A stretch of DNA of 31,957 nt, taken from positions 20,983 to 52,939 of the forward strand of contig DAQP01000002.1 of NCBI GenBank assembly GCA_002504435.1, written 5' to 3'. Every line of letters begins with the position of its first letter. The stretch's first letter is position 1. This document shows positions 25,501 to 31,957 of this stretch, piece by piece. The translations under genes were made by a program, and so were the position numbers. The notes below the pieces were generated by a model. The model saw only the letters and a program-made list of their open reading frames with translations, did no database searches and was not told the DNA's origin. Source of the DNA: Euryarchaeota archaeon UBA438 (GTDB taxonomy: Archaea; Thermoplasmatota; Poseidoniia; Poseidoniales; Thalassarchaeaceae).

Positions 25501-28182
25501 TATGACTGGCAGAGAATAGAGGTACCAACCACACTCACCAACCTGACTGACAGGCCCAATGATGGAGGAGGCGTCCTCGAAGCCACATGGCTACCCGCTG
25601 AGGACGCTGCTTGGAGCGGATACAGGATTTACGTGTGGGACGCAACAGGAAAGGAACAGTGGAACCCCACAGCAGATGAGCTGAGCGACTTCACTACCTA
25701 CATACAAATACCATTCTGGTCCCAGACATCGGTCTTGGTTACTGAAGCTGATAATGACGGAACCCCAGAACCCCTTTCAGATGACAGGATATACAGGGCC
25801 GCTATAGCGATAGAGTATCCAGATGGCTCAGTAGGCGACGCTATGGCCTGGCCGGGCAGCGTCTCTCCTTCCGATGAGGTACCATCTCCCCCAGACTGGC
25901 TAGTAGCCGAACCAATTTCAGGAGGAACTGCGGGAGCAATAGTTCTCGAGTGGTCTGCATGCGAGGAGCTAGACCCAGACAAAACAAGGATCTGGCCAGT
26001 CCAGCAGGAAGTAACTAGCGCAGTAGCACTTACCGACGAAATCGACATACCTTTCTCATCTGGTAACACCACTGTACTCGATCTGGAGCCCAACTCCCTC
26101 TACTGGTTCGTGACCGCCTGCGTGGACGAATCAGGCCAGTATGACCCGAACAACGTAACCATATTCGGACCAGTCGTCACAGCTGGAGGGCTGAATGACG
26201 GAATCCCCCCATCGCCCATAACGGACACATTCGCCCAGGACGTTCCCGGTGACGAAGGAGGAAGGATCCAGGTAACTTGGACCCCCAACTCAGAGGAGGA
26301 CTGTTCGTTTCACACCGTTTACGCACTACCTGCATCTGGATGGCAGCCCCCCAGCACGGTCGACGGCTGGCCGGTAGCCGCTTACGTGGACGACTGCAGC
26401 ACCGGAGAGGTCGTGATCGACTCATTGGGAGCATCGCCACTTCAGGACGGAGTGACATACTGGGTGGGAGTCGTTGCATCCGATGACTGGGGCAACGAGA
26501 ACCTAGATGCAGTTCTGGTGGTGGAGGCCACCCCATCAGCTGACACCACGGGGGTAGGAAACGCCCCTCCCAGAGTCGAGGGCCTCACCGCATGGGATCA
26601 CCCGGACGACGATGGCACTGCAATAGACATAGTCTGGGACAGGTCACCCGCGCCAGACTTCAGCCACTACACAATCTGGGTCTCGGAGTTCCCGCTAAAC
26701 GACCTCACAGAGGTCGAGGAGCACTGCAACGAGTCACCCTGCAACCTCGTGGAAGTCGATCAGAGGCAGATCGGCGGCCTCCTACAGCTACAGATTACAA
26801 TGGATAAGGCGCTCTACGGAAGCACTGTTGACACGCTTTCCTCAGAAACAATCCGACCAGACATCCCCCTCTACGTCACCATAACCGTTCACGACATCAA
26901 GGGCAACGTCTTCCTGACTGAAATGGACGATCACATGGTACTGGTATCACCGGTCGACAACAGGGGCGACATCACTCCGCCAGACAGGCTCGCAGCCCCC
27001 GTATTGGAGGACAGGAGCCCCGATGACGGAGACGGCATCATCGTCACGTTCCCCGAGAGCGAGGCATCCGACGCCGTCGAGTATTGGATATTCTCTGATG
27101 TAGTCCCCTTCAGCGACTCAACATCGATGGAGCCAGTTATGGTAGTAGACAGGAACGAACCACTTCCAGTGACCATAGAGACTCTCTCGGATGGCAGGCC
27201 GATAGCACCCTCGATCATGACGTGGGTCGCCGTCGCGCCTGTGGACTCGGCTGGTAACGCATGGCTAACCAACCTCAAGTCCTCATCCATCGCCCTAGTC
27301 GATGAGAACAGCCTGGACCCGGGACTGCATCTGGATGAGGTAACAGGCGTCCGCGGATACTGGGATAGTGCCGGGACAAAGGTCGACATCACCTGGGACC
27401 TCAGCACAGACCCCCAAATCTCCTCTTACCGGGTCTTCGTCAGCACCGACCCATTCGAAGACACCAGGAACGCCACCCAGGTAGGCGGTGAAATCGCAGG
27501 AACCCTGTTGATCATGAATGACTTCAACGGAGAGCCCCTCAACAACGCCCAGTCCTACTGGGCAGTAGTAGTGGGATTCGATGGAGAGGTTCACAGGCTC
27601 GCCGTAGACCCGCTGGAGATACTGCCTTGGTCGGAGAGCTCCTTCGGCTCAATCGGAGGGGACGACTCCGAGTCAGGAGCGTCATGGGTCGACCAGCTAT
27701 TGAGCGGCGACATGAACCAGCTGATAGCCGTGGCCTCAGCCCTGATGATCCTAGCAGGCGCCCTGCTTTTCATCAGACCCAGGAAGGACGCAGCCCCTCA
27801 GCCATGGGAGATGGGAGCCCTCGAGGTCGAACTAGAGGAGCAGATGATGAGGGAGGCATCCGGCCTGACGGGAGAGGAGGAGTTCGGCATTGGAGACGAG
27901 GAGCTTTCCTCGGACTCCTTCGGAACAATGGCTGACGTGCCTGCCAGCACGTATGACGGCATGGGAGAGGTGCCATCCGCCCAGCCGATAGGAGGGGACA
28001 TCGCGGAGTCGACACCCGAGGCAGATACGGATGTAGTCGACGAACTACTCGGAGAGGAGCCAGAGGATCTCGATATCGACGACCTAGATGACCTCGCAGA
28101 CGACCTCGACGACCTAGATGACCTCGCAGACGACCTAGGGGAAGAGGACGTAGACACCTCGTTCCTCGATGACATGCTCTGA
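19564..28182 (+). CDS. Giant surface protein: beta-propeller repeats, FN3 domains, TM anchor, acidic tail
   Basis: 2872 residues from GTG 19564 (GTG 19582 is equally possible, see the TATA entry). A signal sequence (AILLVALMVLLPWAG) is near residues 22-36. From about 70 to 1960 there are more than 20 blade-like repeats of the type 'D-x-V-x-x-(hydrophobic)...(L/M)-W-V-G-(x)n-G-(V/L/I)-x-R-(F/W)', often opened by (G)LPN/S-x-x-V, as in the two-component-regulator propeller (Reg_prop) and WD/Kelch-like folds: enough for about three or four propellers. From about 1990 to 2700 come roughly six FN3-like domains (starts near 1997, 2108, 2215, 2336, 2472, 2593). One TM segment (2719-2738) and a 133-residue, Asp/Glu/Leu-rich cytoplasmic tail follow. 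No enzyme motif is seen. It is probably a cell-surface binding or sensing protein; ligand unknown. The gene stands alone, with an apparent promoter of its own. Confidence 0.85.
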   Translation: MEGRGSVDINFRGRANLAQRKAILLVALMVLLPWAGMDSTELTPRDDDSLTSARTWGAMGSNDTGWIDIVATGADPRNQTFAYGDLVLDFAPGAEISNMSFEVSVDGADGYCIEEPQLTLMETQTPILDWRDLGGLGCQDSFTNNPPTLEDGTLSTWLKPNTISDAAWTLPAGITISDLVIEALTPSDPKVSFSTLDVVIHDSAVNPMDGRLYLLLDNDLIHLDSEMSETCGWRCPGIIHIDTDIEGSSLAVDSTGSRLLIGKQDGSISSQSLFDSSFNPDLLQAPNIPEPVSAMTVDQYGNVWAASGCSLMFLPLNSATWSDTTYCPGSPEIPVDMETHGDKLFLATQSTGIHFIEYTYDASSSNITISDSTIWDTNNFLSSNSITDLEIASDQLIISTLNAGINRRDLSASSWLSRWNTNNWLASNSVVGVSHTSGWIHIVAGTTLHSYDTTANVFRSQRQVSQLGLLGPATSIYSWPSGIGPRSPSDGVAFLIDSTGRAGMQHGETVIGAESLVSSPVSNPMRVAASIDDGESGQIWVAGDTTIDRFDEGARIWQQPIDVSDYAQQLQSITSIVQDSNDRVWVGTSNSGILRFRADNGAYIGTINGIEDQVISMAHDDTTETLVVGHPFNGLSLVNTSTMTLIDVLDTTDGLDSDLITDVATRYGIAYAATSDSGLMRIDLMALQILGSWQSLGADNLEAAPIAVDGDTIYLGLPDFGILLLDRMNGDIIDYWEPGGSSGLPDDDVLSLHMLGSELVVGSRVSNTGAQSNGGLAIWDGASWEQLETSIPGWNNDPYVFYDITSDGSDVYAGTNRGACRWSVDSNGDWQLDVCVDQGDGMPSRQVYSVELIGSSTLYAGTDNGAAVINTLNGTVMEVWNAGDDTQRARTVKIEDILYLGFENTGIARYDLINDQWLTTWDGTQGYIDDDDVTALVEGTEPGTMWVGGDFGLTLIDVVNDQVLIDWNRGSNSGGPTLSTQIPADIVIKGDVLHYSTQRSNQWWASNDVITRIALNNNTSLSSIDAGSQIGYDSVVYGIGEVGDELWIGVRPTQYWNNGDGTVVRWNTVNETWADNLETIGNVLRVNARLLGDCFPLNASSCEMWVAYGDNIMRRFSFSTMTLLDEWSDIDGPIRGMVEFDGEYLFASMEGILRWNPANETWLTPWTENSGLPNNSEEEFYSMTVIGDDLWASSMQSSGWNSNAQIFRKNGTTGNWTAWDLDSGDIPDGYGADIVLCDDIVHVAIGRRFWWGNQGGVARFDLADHDSDGQTEEWISPLTDGGSNGLANADARALACDESNRILYVGYDEEGVGFDRMNYNTGNFLTTLTSADGISEDRIFPGGMLHDGNVLLAAHQFDNTGGISRIVTSGTSASSGQIIDPGMDGCSIVRVPSTSTPVYAVGRSGQTTGLNRVDRLDSTGLIAGGFDELAGLSSGRVVEFASNSTHVWVSSTLDEGSYYGSSILQGEILQNGSVRWEDGYSLLGQDVVNSMTLQDETMWITTAGRGLWSVDLAQRSFSPTPAALHVQMDGMVLEDDGTMYVGLMGYQGSAAGFQEFDTSTGTWGYGSLLAGLPNDRVRDFAEVDDKILIATWGGIGVRNTTTSEWEDPITTIDGLPMQIYEHLLVLDDPIQGDGHILAGGPAGLTVMATNLSVITTLNSGDGLMGETVSGLVYAPGTSRNVINDDGTTTTLYHDASVFISHNGQGSTRPGVVAWDIATDMANGTYQIDKIPSNDVRAIATDYWGVHIATDVAPIVHWNASTLNMESGSPSNTLISWPPTELVSDGTHLAMISPGGVDVMEVDSSHDAVASAQVAGPRGAYLGSSGLYLVSDDGLHHFDPVGSLVERESEEQRVAHPLSAIYSGRIWENIHETAKPGMQTVLVNDEDPMEIDMVSEIPLAGRLPMHAGALTLTSPQSGAWIWAESTYLNYSGIWDMAAMNPGIQPAFQSAISSVGPGSTSAQTTIQLQSPQNGQIKVRVTYDWQRIEVPTTLTNLTDRPNDGGGVLEATWLPAEDAAWSGYRIYVWDATGKEQWNPTADELSDFTTYIQIPFWSQTSVLVTEADNDGTPEPLSDDRIYRAAIAIEYPDGSVGDAMAWPGSVSPSDEVPSPPDWLVAEPISGGTAGAIVLEWSACEELDPDKTRIWPVQQEVTSAVALTDEIDIPFSSGNTTVLDLEPNSLYWFVTACVDESGQYDPNNVTIFGPVVTAGGLNDGIPPSPITDTFAQDVPGDEGGRIQVTWTPNSEEDCSFHTVYALPASGWQPPSTVDGWPVAAYVDDCSTGEVVIDSLGASPLQDGVTYWVGVVASDDWGNENLDAVLVVEATPSADTTGVGNAPPRVEGLTAWDHPDDDGTAIDIVWDRSPAPDFSHYTIWVSEFPLNDLTEVEEHCNESPCNLVEVDQRQIGGLLQLQITMDKALYGSTVDTLSSETIRPDIPLYVTITVHDIKGNVFLTEMDDHMVLVSPVDNRGDITPPDRLAAPVLEDRSPDDGDGIIVTFPESEASDAVEYWIFSDVVPFSDSTSMEPVMVVDRNEPLPVTIETLSDGRPIAPSIMTWVAVAPVDSAGNAWLTNLKSSSIALVDENSLDPGLHLDEVTGVRGYWDSAGTKVDITWDLSTDPQISSYRVFVSTDPFEDTRNATQVGGEIAGTLLIMNDFNGEPLNNAQSYWAVVVGFDGEVHRLAVDPLEILPWSESSFGSIGGDDSESGASWVDQLLSGDMNQLIAVASALMILAGALLFIRPRKDAAPQPWEMGALEVELEEQMMREASGLTGEEEFGIGDEELSSDSFGTMADVPASTYDGMGEVPSAQPIGGDIAESTPEADTDVVDELLGEEPEDLDIDDLDDLADDLDDLDDLADDLGEEDVDTSFLDDML
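28081..28137 (+). repeat. 30-base tandem duplication coding for the acidic tail
   Basis: 28081-28107 and 28111-28137 are identical over 27 bases at a period of 30, encoding the decapeptide DLDDLADDLD twice in the cytoplasmic tail of the giant protein. The phase is exact (10 codons), so copy-number changes would stay in frame. The two perfect copies imply a recent duplication or active gene conversion. Confidence 0.85.
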
Positions 28183-28223
28183 CCGAACGAAGGTCTTGAA
28201 TCCCGAACCGCCTATCGCGAGCC

Positions 28224-28976
28224 ATGCCCGGTCCTGCCGACCCCAATTCAGCAGTCTGGTCAGCAATGGGCTGGGATGGGGAAAAATCTCTAGTTTCAGC
28301 GGAATTACACTTCGCGAGAATCCGTCGCCATGCCAAGGTCCTGGGAATCGACATACCAGACAACCTAGAGGCGACAGTACTCTCGAGGCTGGATGGCCTA
28401 GAGCGCCCTGGAGAGCCAAACGACAGCCCGGATCAGGCAAACTTCCTTCTAATCGTGGAGGTCTCCTCAGAGGGCGAGATCCGCTTAGAGCCTCTCGGAA
28501 TAAAGAAGTGGCCTGATACCCCGCTCTCCGCCGTCTCGTTGCTAGCCCCGAACTGGGAGGAGCCTGTCAGGGGGACGAAGCACGGAGACTGGGAGCCACA
28601 CAGGGCGGCTAGGAAAGCAGCCATAGAGAACGGCGCTGATTTGGGACTCCTGTTTGAGAACGAGGTACTCATAGACGGCGATCGCTGCGCTCCCCTATTG
28701 CTGGACAATGACGGAGTCGCCTATCATCCGAGAAACTCTGACGGGGCCCTCGACTCAATTACCATTCAATCCATCAAAGCTGGAATAGAGGAAGCTGGAA
28801 TACCGGTTAGGTCGGCAAGGATTACCCTGAGCATGATTCTCAGGGCATCAGAGATGGTGGTGTGCGGAAGTGGCATGGGCATTAGGGCAATAGGGAAGAT
28901 AGATGGAAGGAAAATAGGCAGGCCAAACGGCCCGCTGTTCACTGCCGCGCACAACTCATGGTTGGAGGTAATCTGA
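28224..28976 (+). CDS. pabC: Class IV aminotransferase-fold enzyme, probable 4-amino-4-deoxychorismate lyase
   Basis: This is a 250-residue PLP enzyme of fold type IV. The PLP lysine is K119 in RGTKHGDW; HRAARKAAIENGADLGLLF, the GDRCAPLLLDNDGVAYHP strand, and RASEMVVCGSG followed by IDGRKIG match the family in order. Class IV members include branched-chain aminotransferases, D-amino-acid aminotransferases and ADC lyase (PabC), which releases pyruvate from 4-amino-4-deoxychorismate to give p-aminobenzoate. The PabC assignment comes from the neighbour: its stop overlaps the ATG of a PabB-PabA fusion (TGATG). The position usually held by the Glu that contacts the PLP ring nitrogen appears to be Asp (D151 in LIDGD); that alignment is by eye. 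The N-terminal 80 residues are divergent. Confidence 0.72.
   Translation: MPGPADPNSAVWSAMGWDGEKSLVSAELHFARIRRHAKVLGIDIPDNLEATVLSRLDGLERPGEPNDSPDQANFLLIVEVSSEGEIRLEPLGIKKWPDTPLSAVSLLAPNWEEPVRGTKHGDWEPHRAARKAAIENGADLGLLFENEVLIDGDRCAPLLLDNDGVAYHPRNSDGALDSITIQSIKAGIEEAGIPVRSARITLSMILRASEMVVCGSGMGIRAIGKIDGRKIGRPNGPLFTAAHNSWLEVI
28964..28969 (+). promoter_or_regulatory. Ribosome-binding site deciding the pabBA start
   Basis: GGAGGT, 6 bases before ATG 28976, selects that codon over the in-frame ATG at 28958. It lies within the last codons of pabC, whose TGA stop shares one base with the chosen ATG, so translation of the two enzymes is coupled. Confidence 0.8.
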
Positions 28977-31279
28977 TGGTTAAGGCAATACACATCACAC
29001 TTGGTGCCACCGAACTCAAGGATCCACTGGTGGGGGCCATTAGCAATTTGAGGCAATTGAATTCCAAAACACATGACGAGATTCTTCTGAACTCAACCGG
29101 ACCTGTAACGGATCTTTCAATGAAGTCTCTCCTACCCTGCTTGGAAAGCATCCGTATCCTGCTCATAGAGCCAGAAGCCATTCACGATAGCCCGGAAACT
29201 TCTGCACTCGATGGAGAAGTGATAATTTCAAATCCGCCCCCATTGCACCTACTGGTACAGGAATTCGTCAATGACAAGTGGGCCACAGTCGAAGAGCATA
29301 GACCAGAAAGCCTGAGTGACGCTTTCAAGATAGCAGAAGGGCTGGAGATTAACCCCACTTTCAAGGGGTCTTTACCCATCGTACCTGGTGGATTTACTGG
29401 AATTTTGGGATATGATCTTTCTCGCTGGACAGTTCCAATATCCCTTCCAAATAATCCTCAAGCAGGGACCATCCTTGGGATTCTGTGGAGAGCAGATGCA
29501 TGGATGATTCACGAAAGAAAATCCGGTATGCTTAGCATTGCTGCAATCGATGGACATCATTGGTGTACAGGCCCCCCGGATGCTGACCAAGTGGAGCCAA
29601 TAGGACCGATGACAGTTCCAGGGACAGTTCCGGACAGCGAATCAGATTCAGAACACGCTAGAAAGGTCTCCAAGATTCGGCAGAGTATCGCCCGTGGAAA
29701 TCTATACCAGGTAAACTACGGGAGAAGGTGGAGTGGGGAAATGCCCGGGAATCCATGGCAATCATTCCTCAGACTAACTGACTCTAACCCGGCCCCCTTC
29801 TCTTCCTGGATGATGGTAGGCGACTTGGGTTGGTCAGTAGCATCCTCCAGTCCCGAGAGACTAATCGAGGTTGAAGACGGCATGGTTAGAACTAGGCCAA
29901 TCAAGGGAACAAGAATAAGAGGAAGAGATGAAGAAACCGATGCTTCTCTACGCCACCAACTAGCATCCTCCGAGAAGGAGGTTGCAGAGCACCTAATGCT
30001 CGTTGACCTCGAGAGACACGATTTGAGTAGAGTTTGCCAACCAGGTTCAGTACGATGGTCTGGTTGGAGGATAGAGGCCCTTGCGAACGTCCAGCATTTG
30101 GTCAGCGGAGTTGAGGGGAGAATTTCCGAGGGCGTCAATGCTGGCCATGCAGTCTCAGCAATGTTCCCTGGCGGCTCAATCACAGGATGCCCAAAAACGG
30201 TTACAATGGCGGCAATTAACGAGTTAGAGGGGACTCCCCGAGGGGCTTGGACAGGATCAATGGGCCATGTTCACAGTGGTGCTGGAGTAGCAGATTGGAA
30301 TATTCTAATCAGAACCCTTGAGGCATATTCAGGACCAAACAATTGGCATGGAACAGTTCAAGCAGGAGGGGGCATAGTGATTGACTCATCACCTTCAGAG
30401 GAGGTCGAAGAGGCTAGGTGGAAGGCTGCTGCTCTGACAGAGGCAGCTTGGGGATTCAGAACCGGGTTTTCAGTCGAGGAACTACCCGACAGAGAAGTTG
30501 AGATTTTGCCCGTCCCTCGAGTGGATGGGCCAATAGGGAAGATATTTCCAGAAAGCCCGCAAGGTGGGAAATCGAAAGGCTCGATATTCCGAGATCTGAA
30601 AAACGCCCCCGAGGGGGCGACCCTGCTAGTGGACAATTTGGACTCATTCACCGAGAACATAGCACAGGAAATCACGATTTTGGGATCAGATGTAGTTGTG
30701 ATGGAGGGTAGGCCCGAGTTCCACGAAGACCCCAGTCAGAAATTGGATAGGTGGTTGGAAAAAATAAGCCCGTCTAGGATCATTCTAGGTCCCGGCCCAG
30801 CTAGGCCTGAAGCCTCCCCTATCACGATGGAAATCGCCCGCAGGGGAATTTCAGGAAGGCTCAACGATGGCTCCATGGCAATCCCCCTATTGGGGCTATG
30901 TCTTGGCCATCAGGCAATAGGAAGGGCCGTTGGATGGGACCTAATCGAATCCCCCTTGGGTGCAGTGCACGGAAAACCCTCTATCATGGTCAACGATGGG
31001 ACTGGCCTCTATTCCAATCTTGGTGAAGAGATCGTTATGATGAGGTACAACAGCCTGGTCCTATCTCCAAAGGAGACAGGGGTTCTAATCCCAAACTCTT
31101 GGGATGCCACAGGATCTCTTCTGATGGGCCTCAGACATAGAAAACTTCCAGTACACGGGATTCAGTTTCATCCAGAATCGGTAGGCAGTCCTCTAGGGCG
31201 AGAGATTCTGAGATCCTTCCTTCGGGTTCCCAAGATGAAAATTGAACCTAACCTGCAAACCGAGCGGCTTGAACCGTAG
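28976..31279 (+). CDS. Aminodeoxychorismate synthase, PabB-PabA fusion
   Basis: This is a 767-residue cytoplasmic enzyme converting chorismate and glutamine to 4-amino-4-deoxychorismate. Residues about 1-510 are the chorismate-binding synthase (RQSIARGNLYQVNYGRR, SSPERLIEVE, PIKGTRIRG, LMLVDLERHDLSRV, FPGGSITGCPK, GSMGHVHSGAG). The PIKGT lysine (K310) marks PabB; anthranilate synthase has PIAGT. Residues about 565-755 are a class I glutamine amidotransferase with Cys642 (GLCLGHQA) and His732/Glu734 (FHPES). The domain order, synthase then amidotransferase, is that of bacterial TrpE(G) fusions and opposite to the usual PabA-PabB fusion of actinobacteria and plants. With pabC it gives a complete path from chorismate to p-aminobenzoate, a folate-type cofactor precursor. 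Confidence 0.9.
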   Translation: MVKAIHITLGATELKDPLVGAISNLRQLNSKTHDEILLNSTGPVTDLSMKSLLPCLESIRILLIEPEAIHDSPETSALDGEVIISNPPPLHLLVQEFVNDKWATVEEHRPESLSDAFKIAEGLEINPTFKGSLPIVPGGFTGILGYDLSRWTVPISLPNNPQAGTILGILWRADAWMIHERKSGMLSIAAIDGHHWCTGPPDADQVEPIGPMTVPGTVPDSESDSEHARKVSKIRQSIARGNLYQVNYGRRWSGEMPGNPWQSFLRLTDSNPAPFSSWMMVGDLGWSVASSSPERLIEVEDGMVRTRPIKGTRIRGRDEETDASLRHQLASSEKEVAEHLMLVDLERHDLSRVCQPGSVRWSGWRIEALANVQHLVSGVEGRISEGVNAGHAVSAMFPGGSITGCPKTVTMAAINELEGTPRGAWTGSMGHVHSGAGVADWNILIRTLEAYSGPNNWHGTVQAGGGIVIDSSPSEEVEEARWKAAALTEAAWGFRTGFSVEELPDREVEILPVPRVDGPIGKIFPESPQGGKSKGSIFRDLKNAPEGATLLVDNLDSFTENIAQEITILGSDVVVMEGRPEFHEDPSQKLDRWLEKISPSRIILGPGPARPEASPITMEIARRGISGRLNDGSMAIPLLGLCLGHQAIGRAVGWDLIESPLGAVHGKPSIMVNDGTGLYSNLGEEIVMMRYNSLVLSPKETGVLIPNSWDATGSLLMGLRHRKLPVHGIQFHPESVGSPLGREILRSFLRVPKMKIEPNLQTERLEP

Positions 31280-31317
31280 TGTTGAAGGAGAAGCCCCCGC
31301 TGGTAGGGCTGAAGACA

Positions 31318-31680
31318 ATGCCGACATGCAGGACTTGCAACCAGACTTACGACGAGTCGCAGTTCATCGGTGGAATCGGCCCTAGGCACCTCATATGTGC
31401 TCGATGTGGGGTAGAGGCAGGACTAGTCGAGGAAAACGAGACCCCCCAATTCTTCAGTGACGAAGTTGCTAAGGCTAGAATCTCCCTCTTCAGTAAGAGA
31501 TACAGGCTTCCAATGTTCACTGGAGCGGGCTGGATTCTGTTCCTCACCCTGGGCAGGGGGATAGAGCTCTGGTCGAGTATTTTCCTAGGTGCTTTGGTGG
31601 TCGCTACGCTAGCAGCTCCAGTACTTCACTTCCTTGGATCGACCCGCTTCAACGCGGAACTTTCGAAACTTTCTCCTTGA
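31318..31680 (+). CDS. Small zinc-ribbon membrane protein of unknown function
   Basis: This is a 120-residue protein from ATG 31318; a GTG at 31279 in frame would add 13 residues and overlap the pabBA stop by one base, but those residues look unconserved. C4-x2-C7 and C27-x2-C30 form a zinc-ribbon or rubredoxin-like knuckle at the N-terminus. Two hydrophobic segments, about 66-80 (FTGAGWILFLTLG) and 86-107 (IFLGALVVATLAAPVLHFLG), suggest a hairpin in the membrane with the ribbon in the cytoplasm. No function is recognised. The gene follows pabBA by 38 bases on the same strand and may be co-transcribed, without an evident role in p-aminobenzoate synthesis. Confidence 0.7.
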   Translation: MPTCRTCNQTYDESQFIGGIGPRHLICARCGVEAGLVEENETPQFFSDEVAKARISLFSKRYRLPMFTGAGWILFLTLGRGIELWSSIFLGALVVATLAAPVLHFLGSTRFNAELSKLSP

Positions 31681-31957
31681 AACTTCCACGGGAACCCTTG
31701 AAATAGGCTTCACACGGCTCAGAATTTAGAGGGAACAGTGGGTTCCCTATGAATGCCCGTGAGACCGGATGATAGGAAAGGAGGAACGATTTAGAGTAGA
31801 AAACAGTACAGAGACTAATCAACATCCGCTCAGTGTAGCGTTTTTTGAGTCTCTAAGTACACTAACTGATTCGTCCCCAGATCCATTCCGCACCTCCCGG
31901 AACGATAGCAACGCGCAGGAATCAGCGCGAGCATTGGCCGGAAAGAGAGAACAGCGG
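31681..31957. other. Intergenic region with inverted repeats, no supported gene
   Basis: No reading frame with convincing coding character is seen in this 277-base end segment; two minus-strand frames are open to the window edge for about 40 codons, but neither resembles a protein I know. Three dyads stand out: a perfect hairpin AGGGAAC-AGTGG-GTTCCCT (31730-31748), the spaced pair AGAGACT (31810-31816) and AGTCTCT (31848-31854) with TTTTTT just inside the second arm, and CGCGC-N8-GCGCG (31912-31929). The region could hold a terminator for the pab cluster, a promoter, or an untranslated RNA continuing past the edge. Confidence 0.5.

Noticed and set aside
28081..28137. Short direct repeats considered as a CRISPR array
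   Set aside because: Only two copies, contiguous without spacers, in frame within a coding region.
27773..28363. 196-codon Arg-rich minus-strand frame at the end of the giant gene
   Set aside because: It is the complement of the acidic Asp/Leu tail and the start of pabC; the repeats explain its low complexity.
28958..28975. ATG 28958 as the pabBA start
   Set aside because: The strong GGAGGT site lies downstream of it and is correctly placed for ATG 28976, which also overlaps the pabC stop.
28976..31279. Anthranilate synthase TrpE(G)
   Set aside because: Domain order fits, but the PIKGT lysine and the coupled class IV PLP enzyme favour aminodeoxychorismate synthase.
31820..31956. Minus-strand C-terminal fragment of a gene entering from the right edge
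   Set aside because: Two different frames are open for about 40 codons and neither translation resembles a known family, so coding cannot be supported.

Overview
The window looks like the genome of an archaeon of the phylum Thermoplasmatota, most plausibly a planktonic Marine Group II (Ca. Poseidoniales) member. The main support is an archaeal ribosomal/RNA polymerase operon (uS13-uS4-uS11-RpoD), an archaeal-type pantoate kinase for CoA synthesis, TATA-like boxes about 22-28 bases ahead of several start codons, and a very large secreted propeller/FN3 protein. A bacterial-type leucyl-tRNA synthetase, an ATP-type PEP carboxykinase, a MaeB-type malic enzyme and PabB/PabA/PabC enzymes give it the mixed bacterial/archaeal gene content expected of such lineages. 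The order-level assignment is inference; no rRNA or tRNA gene is present in the window to confirm it.

Layout. 1-1520 (minus): a tight three-gene run, MBL-fold hydrolase, then a GRDP-like membrane-anchored protein, then a TPM-domain secreted protein cut by the window edge. 1690-5691 (plus): leuS with a structured leader, then a homologue of the eukaryotic nuclease CDIN1 (C15orf41). 5686-11530 (minus): pantoate kinase (overlapping the CDIN1-like gene tail to tail), then, further upstream on the same strand, the translationally coupled operon rps13-rps4-rps11-rpoD, a THUMP-like SAM methyltransferase, and a membrane-anchored FKBP-like protein. 11618-15367 (minus): a roughly 1250-residue polytopic membrane protein of unknown function. 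15478-19380: pckA and maeB, convergent and 6 bases apart, which together form a PEP/oxaloacetate/malate/pyruvate node. 19564-28182 (plus): a 2872-residue surface protein (beta-propeller repeats, FN3 domains, one TM segment, acidic cytoplasmic tail). 28224-31680 (plus): pabC and a pabB-pabA fusion for p-aminobenzoate, then a small zinc-ribbon membrane protein. 31681-31957: no supported gene, but inverted repeats.

In the ribosomal operon, stop codons are embedded in Shine-Dalgarno sequences (TGAGGTGA, twice) or overlap start codons (TGATG). The same TGATG coupling recurs between pabC and pabBA. Elsewhere TATA-like boxes sit so close to start codons that leaderless transcripts are likely.

I found no mobile element, CRISPR array, integrase or defence locus. 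The best candidates for under-described biology are the CDIN1-like nuclease, the GRDP/TPM pair, the giant propeller protein with its acidic tail, the inverted-order PabB-PabA fusion with an unusual PabC, and two leader hairpins (leuS and rps13) that look like translational control elements.
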